This document shows, in pieces, positions 9,222 through 17,071 of a DNA stretch of 64,000 bases. Position numbers and translations under genes: made by a program. The first letter of the stretch is position 1, and every line of letters begins with the position of its first letter. The DNA is from Comamonas sp. BIGb0152 (GTDB lineage: Bacteria > Pseudomonadota > Gammaproteobacteria > Burkholderiales > Burkholderiaceae_C), in contig NZ_JANUDY010000005.1 in the NCBI RefSeq assembly GCF_024809975.1, forward strand, positions 248,001 to 312,000, given 5' to 3'. The notes under the pieces are model-generated. The model saw only the letters and a program-made list of their open reading frames with translations, did no database searches and was not told the DNA's origin.

Positions 9222-9633
9222 GAATACATGTGATTGCAATGCGATTGGACAAGCATGGTTGTTATCGCTGGTGCGGGCATGGCTGACGATCATTGCCGAC
9301 GCTGGGGCCAGGTCTTGAGAGGAATGTGGAGGGGGGTTCGAAGGCGCACTGCAGCGCGCATGGTGGGTTGGGCGCTGTCTGCCTCTTTGAGGCGCCGTGG
9401 AAAGCTTGTGGATCTTCAAGCCGAGCATGTGGGTTTGATTGCGCTGATGAACCCCATCTAAGACATGCGCAAGCCTTGGAACAGCGTTGCTTGGTCAGCA
9501 TCACTTGGGTAGTTTCAATGCCGATTTGCTCAAGGAATGAAATGTATTTCCAGCTTGTGATGCGCTATGAAAGAACGAAACAATCTTAATGAAGAAGCCC
9601 AAGAAAAACAGTGATGGATTTATCTGGCCATTG
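9222..9633. other. Intergenic stretch between the hydroxyacid operon and the Rhs island
   Basis: About 400 bases. Short frames occur here (for example 9293-9589, plus strand), but they have no ribosome binding site, no recognisable motif and a composition like random GC-rich DNA. I see no RNA gene. Base composition shifts from GC-rich to AT-rich near 9600, which marks the distal edge of the Rhs island. Confidence 0.5.
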
Positions 9634-9912
9634 TCATTGATCAAGTTCTTCGGAATTCGATTGAATACGATTTGCTATTTTGTATAGTTGTTCCATGAGG
9701 ATGAGACTAATTAAATAGCATGGAAGTATGAGTATAATTTTCCATGAAATATAAAAAGAGAAAATAGACTCATTGCCTCCAAGTATTTTTGGTAAAACAC
9801 TAATTAATAATGCGAATATGCAAAATCCAATTAAATAAAAACAATGTCTTAGATATTTCCGCATATTAATCTCTGATCGTGAATTGGATGGGGTCTTCAC
9901 TGTCAGATCCAT
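9634..9912 (-). CDS. Small membrane protein, possible orphan immunity gene
   Basis: About 92 residues if started at the ATG at 9912; an ATG at 9864 is equally possible, and the frame opens further to 10059 over the next gene. Two hydrophobic helices are evident (HCFYLIGFCIFALLISVLP and IILILPCYLISLILM), with a charged tail ending SNSEELDQ. It is AT-rich, unlike the flanking metabolic genes. It is the last gene of the AT-rich tail behind the Rhs toxin, where displaced toxin-immunity cassettes accumulate. No family was recognised; the immunity role is inferred from location and membrane topology. Confidence 0.5.
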   Translation of the reverse strand: MDLTVKTPSNSRSEINMRKYLRHCFYLIGFCIFALLISVLPKILGGNESIFSFYISWKIILILPCYLISLILMEQLYKIANRIQSNSEELDQ

Positions 9913-9986
9913 GAGATCTGGTATTCGAGCAATGTAGCTTTTACAATATACTTGTAAAGCGCGATTAAAAATACGTGACTTTTTAT

Positions 9987-10265
9987 TTAGGTGTGGCTGC
10001 TCTTTTTGTGAATAAAGTGATGGGCAATGCTGTGCGAAATGCCGGGCACACTGCCCCAATCAAGCACAAATGCTAGCCATGCCCAGCTATTCATGGAGTT
10101 GTTTGGGAAGAAATAAAAACCAACTGAGACTAGAATTCCGCCTAGAAACGGTATCCAAGATGGTGACGGCCGCCTTTTTATGAATGCCACATAAAAGCAG
10201 TGCCAGTTCATTACTGTTAACCATACACCAGTTAGCAGCAGAAGGGCGCAAAAAACTGTCGTCAT
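9987..10265 (-). CDS. Small membrane protein next to rhs fragment, candidate immunity protein
   Basis: About 92 residues from the ATG at 10265, or 111 from a TTG at 10322 that directly abuts the stop codon of the rhs fragment. Hydrophobic segments are FCALLLLTGVWLTVMNW, FLGGILVSVGFYFF and WAWLAFVLDWG, and the tail is His/Lys-rich. Sitting immediately downstream of a broken copy of the rhs 3' region matches the usual place of an Rhs immunity gene. No family was recognised. Neither start has a strong ribosome binding site. Confidence 0.6.
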   Translation of the reverse strand: MTTVFCALLLLTGVWLTVMNWHCFYVAFIKRRPSPSWIPFLGGILVSVGFYFFPNNSMNSWAWLAFVLDWGSVPGISHSIAHHFIHKKSSHT

Positions 10266-10322
10266 GGTGGATAGACATCTTTCTAATATTTGTTGAAGAC
10301 TGAAATATTTTGATAATTTCAA

Positions 10323-10620
10323 CTAAACGTTGGCATCGGTCAAGGCCAGCGGGGTGCCCAGGTGGTCGCAGTGGTAGTAGTGGGTGGCGATGCGGGCATG
10401 GGCTTGCTGTAACTGCAGCTGCTCGCGCATACCTTGCAGCAGCTGGGCGCCGCGTTGAGCGGTCTCGCCCATGAATGCGGAGGCAGCTGGCATGGCGGTG
10501 CTTTGCAGCGCCTGCTGCATGTTCTGCTCGGCCTGCTCTTGCATGCTGGCGGGCATGGCGCTGAGCATAGATTGCATCAGGGCCAGCGCTTGGGTGTTGC
10601 TGTCATCGTTTGCATTACCG
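10323..10620 (-). pseudogene. Rhs fragment B (displaced copy of the rhs 3' region)
   Basis: About 280 bases (10334-10612) closely match 13054-13340 inside the intact rhs gene. The encoded residues run from SNTQALALMQSMLSAMP to HCDHLGTPLALTDAN, after which the frame ends in TAG. The match stops before the RHS core, so no toxin tip remains attached. The upstream part of the frame (to 10763) does not match rhs. Two differences (LQLQQAH against RQQQQAH, and PAASAF against PASSAF) show divergence after duplication. It is best read as the scar of an older C-terminal cassette that was pushed downstream. Confidence 0.85.
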
Positions 10621-10805
10621 CCAGCAGCATTGCTGCAGTTTGTGTCGGCCAGGCACCTTTGCAGCGAATACCATCGAGTGCGGCTGCTCAACTCGAAGCA
10701 CCGCACTGTTTGCCGCATGCGGCATCTGTCAAAGTGGCAGAAGCTGTGCGCGCGTCCGTGCATGTCGAGAAGAATTGGCTGCAGAAGGAGGAGCGAGGCG
10801 TGTTA

Positions 10806-11024
10806 TCACTTCTCTTTGCTTCTCCAACGCTTCACCCACAGCAGGATGGGAACGATCAGACAGAGAACCGCTCCCCCCAGCTCTAGCCCAGCCCATGTCG
10901 CGTACTTCAGCTTGTCCTTTCCAGGAAAGGAACCCAGCCAGGTAGTTTGTACCGCCCACATGAGCAAGACGAGTGCAGCTAGCAGTAGCACGATCGTTAG
11001 TGGCCATAGGACCCATTTGCGCAT
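10806..11024 (-). CDS. Small two-helix membrane protein
   Basis: 72 residues starting at ATG 11024, with GGAG about 9 bases upstream. Two hydrophobic segments (VLWPLTIVLLLAALVLLMWAV and GGAVLCLIVPILLWV) are separated by a short polar loop, and the C-terminus is basic (KRWRSKEK). It is more GC-rich than its neighbours. It lies between rhs fragments A and B, so an immunity role is possible, but it could also be an unrelated passenger. No family was recognised. Confidence 0.55.
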   Translation of the reverse strand: MRKWVLWPLTIVLLLAALVLLMWAVQTTWLGSFPGKDKLKYATWAGLELGGAVLCLIVPILLWVKRWRSKEK

Positions 11025-11243
11025 AATTATTTTCTCCGCCTGGCGTACGGATAGCGGATGTACGGCTTACCAAGGCGCAACTCGTTATTGACGCACCTAC
11101 GTTGGGCAACGAATTGCTGGATCAACGAGGCATGGATCAGGTGACCTGCTGGCTGCAAGTGCGTTTGTCGTGAACTCATATGTGCAAGTCACGTGAGATT
11201 GATGTGTTGCACTTCAAATCCGAGGAGACGATCCAAAAAGATT
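11025..11243. other. Non-coding spacer in the Rhs tail
   Basis: About 220 bases of mixed composition without a supported gene, RNA or clear hairpin. It probably contains the promoter of the small membrane protein that starts at 11024. Confidence 0.4.
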
Positions 11244-11606
11244 TTAATTTCTAAGAAACTCACTGCCATACCAAATTAGTGGCATATTAAAAAAAATGAC
11301 AAATAAAAAGCTGCAGAAATCGATCAATATATCTTTCATGGAAAGAGATCTGAAATTTAAGAAAGATATTTTTATTTTGAGAATTAAAAATACAATAAGA
11401 CAGCACATTCCAAGTGTGTATATTGTTGACCATACATTATCGAAAAAAATATTGATTGCTAAATTGAAGTAAGCTAAAGTCGATATTACAAGAAAGGTCG
11501 CTCCTATAAATTCAATTATCACCATTGAATTTATTTTTCTATTTTTCATATCATCATAAAACGACCATAGTGAGAATGTTACATAGATAGCAAGGTATAT
11601 TGCCAT
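11244..11606 (-). CDS. Four-helix membrane protein, candidate orphan immunity protein
   Basis: About 120 residues from ATG 11606; a TTG at 11633 would add nine. Strongly AT-rich. Hydrophobic stretches are MAIYLAIYVTFSLWSF, IEFIGATFLVISTLAYF, IYTLGMCCLIVFLILKI and FCSFLFVIFFNMPLIWYG, giving about four membrane helices. It lies about 70 bp downstream of rhs fragment A, the place expected for the immunity gene of a former toxin tip. No family was recognised; the function is inferred. Confidence 0.6.
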   Translation of the reverse strand: MAIYLAIYVTFSLWSFYDDMKNRKINSMVIIEFIGATFLVISTLAYFNLAINIFFDNVWSTIYTLGMCCLIVFLILKIKISFLNFRSLSMKDILIDFCSFLFVIFFNMPLIWYGSEFLRN

Positions 11607-11678
11607 CCAAACTGATATTTTCTGAGCAGCCAAAATAATTTAACCTAGGTTGTTGGTACACACATTCGAAGAGATTTT

Positions 11679-11867
11679 TCATATTCTTCGTAATTTTCGA
11701 ATGGTGTTCCGGGTCCATAATGCGATCTGGCCTTTGCTATCGGTCAAGGCCAGCGGAGTGCCCAGGTGGTCGCACTGGCAGTAGTGGGTGGCGATGCGGG
11801 CATGGACTTGCTGTAACCGCAGCTGCTCACGCATGCCTTGCAGCACTTGGGCGGTTTCGCTCATGGA
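11679..11867 (-). pseudogene. Rhs fragment A (displaced copy of the rhs 3' region)
   Basis: About 150 bases (11718-11867) match 13034-13200 of the intact rhs gene, covering residues from ETAQ and LQGMREQL to DHLGTPLALTDSKGQIA. The copy carries small differences and an internal deletion near its start (QVLQG where the parent has QRGAQLLQG). After GQIA the frame runs into unrelated sequence and stops. It has neither the RHS core nor a recognisable toxin tip. It lies directly upstream of a four-helix membrane protein gene, so fragment plus gene look like a decayed cassette. Confidence 0.85.
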
Positions 11868-11932
11868 AGTTATATCGCGATATTTTCTATAATGTAAAAT
11901 GTATTTTATAAATATATATCAATTGGTGATGT

Positions 11933-12397
11933 TTATTTATTTTTTAATTTTAATAAAAGTATTTTCCCAAGTGAGTATATGCCGCAACTTAAAAATAATA
12001 TTATTAAGGATGGCATTACGCGAGAAAAAATCACCAAAGCCTCAAATGTTAATAATTTAAAAAACGTCATGAAATTTAAGGTGTTTATTTCTTTTAAGAG
12101 GGTGATGATGTTGATCCAGATGAATTTAGGAATAACAAATGTAGGAGGGAAATAGAAAGTGGCGAAAATATAAGCTATTGTACTAGCGTAGGTTTTTGCT
12201 ATCTTCTTTGATGAATAAATTGTTATACTGAGACCCAAAAGGAAATTTGATCCCGCTATTACTAGGCGAACTATTTCATCGTTGATAGATATAGTGGTTG
12301 CAATAGTTGTTGAAATCATGGCGGTGCATAAAATCAATGACGCTAATGAAGAGATAAATATTATTTTATAATGTGGCATTCGTATAATACGCATCAA
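11933..12397 (-). CDS. Membrane protein, predicted immunity to the Rhs C-terminal toxin
   Basis: 154 residues, very AT-rich. It starts 5 bp after the rhs stop codon, so translation is probably coupled, which is the classical toxin-immunity arrangement. About four hydrophobic helices are visible (IIFISSLASLILCTAMI, LVIAGSNFLLGLSITIY, AYIFATFYFPPTFVIP and VMPSLIILFLSCGIYSLG), with a basic tail KLKNK. An inner-membrane immunity protein suggests that the toxin acts at or across the membrane. Starts at MMRIIRM or MPHYK are both possible. No family was recognised. Confidence 0.75.
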   Translation of the reverse strand: MMRIIRMPHYKIIFISSLASLILCTAMISTTIATTISINDEIVRLVIAGSNFLLGLSITIYSSKKIAKTYASTIAYIFATFYFPPTFVIPKFIWINIITLLKEINTLNFMTFFKLLTFEALVIFSRVMPSLIILFLSCGIYSLGKILLLKLKNK

Positions 12398-12402
12398 TTA
12401 AT

Positions 12403-15400
12403 TTATTTGAAAAAATCAAATGTAGGATGTGTTGATTGGAGTAAATCAACGCAATTTCTTGAGGGCGATGTGTAGTAGCCATAAGAAATTTGAGAATTGA
12501 CAATAAATCCAGATTGAATATTCTCAACCGCCGCCGATATTGGGCCGTCTGCATAGATCGATAATTTCTTGGCTGCTAAAGCTAATTTAGCTGCTTCTGG
12601 TGTCAACTGATCATTTTCCACGCGATCAGAAATTTCTTTTTCTGCCTTGCACATGAGGATATCCTGCTCTTTTTTAATCTCTCTACCTTTTTCTACATTT
12701 TCTTTCCAACTCAGTATGTCTTGCGCCTTATCCCACCAGTCCTTCGTTTTTCCGAGGTCTGGCCCTCTTGCAGGAGGCTGTGTTGGGTCAAGCCCTAAAG
12801 GATCTATCCACATCATGGGATTGAGTGGGTATTTTGATTTGTTTGTTCCTCCCGCCAACCCAATCGGATCCTGCGTGATATACCCCCCAACCTGCGGGTC
12901 GTAATACCGGTGCCGGTTGTAATACAGCCCCGTCTCCAGGTCATGGATCTGCCCCGGTAAACGCATCGGCTGCCCAATCCCATGCGGGTCGTACTCATCG
13001 AGCACATTGCCCCAGGGGTCTAGCCTGGCGGCCCATGCGATCTGGCCTTTGCTATCGGTCAAAGCCAGCGGAGTGCCCAGGTGGTCGCAGTGGTAGTAGT
13101 GGGTGGCGATGCGGGCGTGGGCTTGCTGTTGCTGTCGCTGCAGCTGCTCGCGCATGCCTTGCAGCAGCTGGGCGCCGCGTTGAGCGGTCTCGCCCATGAA
13201 TGCGGAGGAAGCTGGCATGGCAGTGCTTTGCAGCGCCTGCTGCATGTTCTGCTCGGCCTGCTCTTGCATGCTGGCGGGCATGGCGCTGAGCATGGATTGC
13301 ATCAGGGCCAGCGCTTGGGTGTTGCTGTCGTCAGCTTCACTGTTACCACCGCTTCCACTGTCTCCATCGCTGCTGTCCCCTCCGGCCATCCCCGCCTGCA
13401 GCGCGCGCAGCAGCAGGGGCGGCTGTTGGTGCTCGCTGAGCTGGGCGGTGGTGCTGAGCCGCACCAGCGGGGTAAAGCTGCCGTCTTCGTAGATGGTGTG
13501 TTCAATGTGCCGGCAAGGTTGACCATCGGGGCTATCGGGGCCGGGGCGCAGGTGCTCGGTGTGGATGAGCCGCTCTCCGTCCCAGCCGTAGTAGCTGGTG
13601 TGTTCGGCCGCTGCGGTACTGCTTTTTTTGCTCAGGCGGCGGCCCAGCGCGTCGTAGGTGTAGCGCAGCTGCTGCGCTGGCCTGCCATCGCTGTAGGCGG
13701 TGTGGACCTCGATGAGTTGGTGGTTGCCGTCGTAGCGCAGTTCTTGGCGGCTGCGCTGGGGCTGGCCTTGCGCGTTGGTGGCTAGCGATTGCAGCTGCTC
13801 GATGCGCCTGCCGAATTCGTCGTAGCGCCATACGCAGTCACTGCTGTAGCCGATGCGGTTGTCGTCCCATTGTTTGACTGGGCCACGTTGGTAGGCGGCC
13901 AGGTGGCCCAGGCCGAGCAGGTTAAAGCTTTCTTGCCGCCAGTGGGCGTGCACCTGGGCGGCCCATTGCTGGGAGTCACTGCCGGGGTTGTCTGCGCTGG
14001 GGGCGGGGCCGGGCAAGCGGTTGCCGGCGGGGTCCGTGCGCCACTCTTGCATGCTGGTGGGGCGCAGGCCTTCTGCGGATGCGCGCAGGCGACCGGCGGT
14101 GTCATAGGCATAGCGCAGCAGTTGTGCGGGCTGGCCGCCGGCCCCCGCTTGCTCGATGTCGCTGAGCTGGCCCAGCGCATCGTAGCGGTAGCGTCTGCCG
14201 GCGATCTGGCCGACCAGGTGCAAAGCCAGGGGCGGGGCGGCGGGGTCTGCCGATGTGGGTAGCTGCAGGCCCTGGGTGGCCGTGGTGGACAGGCGGCCCA
14301 GGCTGTCCCATTGGCGTTGTACCTGGATGGGGGTGGGGCCGTCCGCCTGGCCGGGGGCACCCAGGCTGCGCCGGGTTTCTCGGTGCAAGGCGTCGCGCTC
14401 CATGTCGACGAGGGTATTGCCGTTGTGCTGCAGCCCATGCACATGGCCTGCGCCATACCGCTGCCAGGCAATGGTGCCCAGGCCTTGTAGATGGCTGTGC
14501 TGGCGGTTGCCCAAGGCGTCCAGCCCGTGGCTGATGCGGTGTTCGTACTCCAGCGCGGCCGAGGGCGCGGGGTGGCCGTTGCTATCGCTGCGGTAGAGCT
14601 GTTGCACTTCGCCGGTGATGCGGCCCAAGGCGTCGCGCTGCAAGCTAATTTGGCTTTGCAGCTGGGCGGGCAGAGGCTGGCCGGCATCTTCAGCCGATAC
14701 GGGCTGCAGCCACACGCTGGCAGCGGTCAGTTGCCCGGCAGCGTTCCACTGGTAGTGGTGGGTTTGCGCGGGTGCATGCGCGGTGGCGGGCCATTGGCGT
14801 TGGGCCAATCTGGCGCTGCTGTCCCAGGTGTAGCGGGTGGTGCTTTGGTGCATGGCATTGCCGTCGCTGCTGGTGCGCAACTGGCCGGCTGCATCCCACT
14901 GGTAGCGCTGCAGCCGTTGGTCAAAGCCTTCTTCCAGCACCAGGCGGTCTTGTGTGTCCCAGGCAAAGCGGCTTTGGGCGCCGTTCTCGTTCACCAGCCG
15001 GGTCAGGCGACCAGCGCTGTCGTATTCCAGGCTTATGCTCAGGCCCCCCTGGCTGCGTTGCAGCAGCCGGCCCCAGAGGTCATAACTCAGATGAATGCTG
15101 TGGTCTGCAGGGCCTGCCTGGTCAGCATGGCCCGCGGATGGGGGGCTGTCCGTCTTTTGGGCGGGGTCGATGCGTACCAGGTGGCCGGCTTCGTTGTAGT
15201 GGTAGCGCTCTACCAAAGGGCCTTGCCACTCGATGGCAACCAGGCGGCCCTGTTCATCTCGCAGGTAGCGTTCTGGCACGCCCCTGGCGTCGGTGGTTTC
15301 TGCCAGCGCGCCGTAGCGGTCGTAGCGGTAGTGGCTGGTATGGCCGGAGCAGTCGGTGTAGGACAGCAGTTGGCCCGCGTTGCTCCAGCTCAGGCGCTTG

Positions 15401-17010
15401 CTGGCCCCGTGGGCGTCTTCGATGCGCAAGGGGCTGTCGCAGTGCAGGGGTGACTCGCTGGGGCTTGGGTAATGGTAGCGTTCGTAGCTGCCATCGGCCT
15501 GGGTGGTCTGCGTCACTCTGCCCCACTGGTCGTACTGGTAGCGTGTGCAGGCACCGGCCGCATCGGTGCTGTGCAACAGCCGGCCGGTCGCGTCGTCGTA
15601 GTGCTGCTGGGTGCTGCCGCCACCGGGCAGCTGCATGCCGGTGATGCGGCCCTGGCCGTCGCGGCGCAGGTAGGTGCTGCGCGCTAATGGATCGGTGCTG
15701 CAGGTCAGGCGCCCAAAGGCATCGTAGGCCTGCAGCCAGCGGCTGCCGTCTGCCTTGTCGTGGGCCACCAGGCGCGACAAGCCCGGAGCGCCCTCGAAGT
15801 GGTAGGTTTCCACGCGGCCCAGGCTGTCGCTGACGCGGGTGCTGGCGCGCGGCAGGCCTTGCGGGCTGTCAGGCAACGGCTGGTAGTCAAAACGGTAGCC
15901 CAGGCCCTCTTGGTTGCTGTGCTCGATCACGCGCGCACCAGGCGCTTTGCTTTCGTAGCGGTAGTGGTGCCAGGGGCCTTGGGCAATGCGGTGGGCGCTG
16001 ATGCGGTGGTGATCCCACTGGAAGGTACGCACCAGGGCGTTCGCGCGGTTGTGTACGGTCACCAGGTCACCTTCGTCGCTGTAGCCGTAGCGCACCAGGG
16101 TGATGGAGCCGCGCAAGGGGGTGACAGGGTCTTGGAAGAGCTCCACCGAGACCAGGCGCCAACCGTCGTCTGCCCCCCAAAGCGCATGGGGGTCTTGCGC
16201 CTTCTTGCCGTTGTGGATGCGTTGCTGCCGCAAGCGGTAGTGGCGCCCCGCACCATCGATCAGCGCGACCAGCATGCCCAGCGGCAGAGGGCGGCTGTGG
16301 GTGGCGTCGCGCTGGCTGCCGTCGCTGTACTGGTAGCGCTGGATGCGCCCCAGGCGATCTGAGACGGCCAGCAAACGCCAGCGGTCTGTAGCGCCGCCCG
16401 GGGGGGCTTGGGTGGGCACGGTGCCCAAGTGCCAGAGGGTATCGCCATTGCCGCTGGCCGCGAGGATGGTGTCCGCACTGCGCGCCAGCGCGGGCGCGAT
16501 GTGGCGCCAGCGTGCATCGCTGGCCCAGGGCGCGGTGCCTGCGTCTTTGCCATCGCCGCCACTACCACCCCCGCGCAGCAGCCACAGCCCTTCGCTGGCG
16601 CTGTAAAGCTGGCCGCCTGGGGGCAGGGGCTCGTCAAAGGTGATGACCCGGCCATTGGCATCAAACAGCAAGGTGCTGTCTTCTTGCAGCGCCACGCTTA
16701 GCTCATGCCACAAGCGCCAGCCGTAACCTAAAAGCCCGCAGGCGGCGCCGTGGCTGGGGTTGACGTAGCTGCTGTAGCGGCGCTGCCAGACCAGGGGCAG
16801 CGCGCCAGGCAGCGCAAAGTCCAGGTCTTCTTCGCCCAGCAACACCTTGGCGCCGATTTGCGGATTGACGGGCGAGCTGACGGTGATGCCACCGGGGCAT
16901 TCGGAGCAGGCGATGCCGCCTTGGCTGCCGATAAGCACGGTGCGTGAGCCTTGAACGATCTTGCCTTTGGCGACGCGATCGCCCTTGCGGGCTGCGGGTT
17001 GGCCACTCAT
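12403..17010 (-). CDS. rhs: PAAR-Rhs polymorphic toxin (type VI secretion effector)
   Basis: 1535 residues. The N-terminal 60 or so form a PAAR-like tip (MSGQPAARKGDRV, then SQGGIACSECPGG) without the leading membrane helices that need an EagR chaperone. The next region (LPLVWQRRYSSYV onwards) is a DUF6531-type start of the shell. Many YD repeats (about 230-1200) build the beta-cocoon, including YDxxGRL and YDALGRR motifs. A low-complexity Ser/Gly/Asp segment (about 1205-1230) precedes the core GLYYNRHRYYDPQVGGYITQ. The core closes with DPIGL and DPLGL, the self-cleavage region, and a variable tip of about 128 residues follows. ATG 17010 has GGAG nine bases upstream. The gene lies 61 bp after vgrG. 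Confidence 0.95.
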   Translation of the reverse strand: MSGQPAARKGDRVAKGKIVQGSRTVLIGSQGGIACSECPGGITVSSPVNPQIGAKVLLGEEDLDFALPGALPLVWQRRYSSYVNPSHGAACGLLGYGWRLWHELSVALQEDSTLLFDANGRVITFDEPLPPGGQLYSASEGLWLLRGGGSGGDGKDAGTAPWASDARWRHIAPALARSADTILAASGNGDTLWHLGTVPTQAPPGGATDRWRLLAVSDRLGRIQRYQYSDGSQRDATHSRPLPLGMLVALIDGAGRHYRLRQQRIHNGKKAQDPHALWGADDGWRLVSVELFQDPVTPLRGSITLVRYGYSDEGDLVTVHNRANALVRTFQWDHHRISAHRIAQGPWHHYRYESKAPGARVIEHSNQEGLGYRFDYQPLPDSPQGLPRASTRVSDSLGRVETYHFEGAPGLSRLVAHDKADGSRWLQAYDAFGRLTCSTDPLARSTYLRRDGQGRITGMQLPGGGSTQQHYDDATGRLLHSTDAAGACTRYQYDQWGRVTQTTQADGSYERYHYPSPSESPLHCDSPLRIEDAHGASKRLSWSNAGQLLSYTDCSGHTSHYRYDRYGALAETTDARGVPERYLRDEQGRLVAIEWQGPLVERYHYNEAGHLVRIDPAQKTDSPPSAGHADQAGPADHSIHLSYDLWGRLLQRSQGGLSISLEYDSAGRLTRLVNENGAQSRFAWDTQDRLVLEEGFDQRLQRYQWDAAGQLRTSSDGNAMHQSTTRYTWDSSARLAQRQWPATAHAPAQTHHYQWNAAGQLTAASVWLQPVSAEDAGQPLPAQLQSQISLQRDALGRITGEVQQLYRSDSNGHPAPSAALEYEHRISHGLDALGNRQHSHLQGLGTIAWQRYGAGHVHGLQHNGNTLVDMERDALHRETRRSLGAPGQADGPTPIQVQRQWDSLGRLSTTATQGLQLPTSADPAAPPLALHLVGQIAGRRYRYDALGQLSDIEQAGAGGQPAQLLRYAYDTAGRLRASAEGLRPTSMQEWRTDPAGNRLPGPAPSADNPGSDSQQWAAQVHAHWRQESFNLLGLGHLAAYQRGPVKQWDDNRIGYSSDCVWRYDEFGRRIEQLQSLATNAQGQPQRSRQELRYDGNHQLIEVHTAYSDGRPAQQLRYTYDALGRRLSKKSSTAAAEHTSYYGWDGERLIHTEHLRPGPDSPDGQPCRHIEHTIYEDGSFTPLVRLSTTAQLSEHQQPPLLLRALQAGMAGGDSSDGDSGSGGNSEADDSNTQALALMQSMLSAMPASMQEQAEQNMQQALQSTAMPASSAFMGETAQRGAQLLQGMREQLQRQQQQAHARIATHYYHCDHLGTPLALTDSKGQIAWAARLDPWGNVLDEYDPHGIGQPMRLPGQIHDLETGLYYNRHRYYDPQVGGYITQDPIGLAGGTNKSKYPLNPMMWIDPLGLDPTQPPARGPDLGKTKDWWDKAQDILSWKENVEKGREIKKEQDILMCKAEKEISDRVENDQLTPEAAKLALAAKKLSIYADGPISAAVENIQSGFIVNSQISYGYYTSPSRNCVDLLQSTHPTFDFFK
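12406..12789 (-). other. Variable C-terminal toxin domain of Rhs
   Basis: The part of rhs after DPLGL encodes about 128 residues and is clearly more AT-rich than the shell, the usual sign of an exchangeable toxin tip. A charged helical first half (WWDKAQDILSWKENVEKG onwards) is followed by a compact end with SGFIVNSQISYGYYTSPS, then RNCVDLLQS. The single Cys there could be catalytic, but I cannot assign a nuclease, deaminase, peptidase or pore-forming family. The adjacent membrane immunity candidate favours a membrane or periplasmic target. Confidence 0.7.
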
Positions 17011-17071
17011 GAGAGGGGTCTCCTGGAGTTGGGTGAATAGCGATGTCGAGATGGGGGGCGCTGTGAACGCA

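Noticed and set aside
9293-9589. 98-codon plus-strand frame in the gap before the Rhs island
   Set aside because: No ribosome binding site, motif or plausible composition.
10621-10763. Upstream part of the frame that contains rhs fragment B
   Set aside because: It does not match rhs and has no start signals; it is only an accidental open stretch joined to the fragment.
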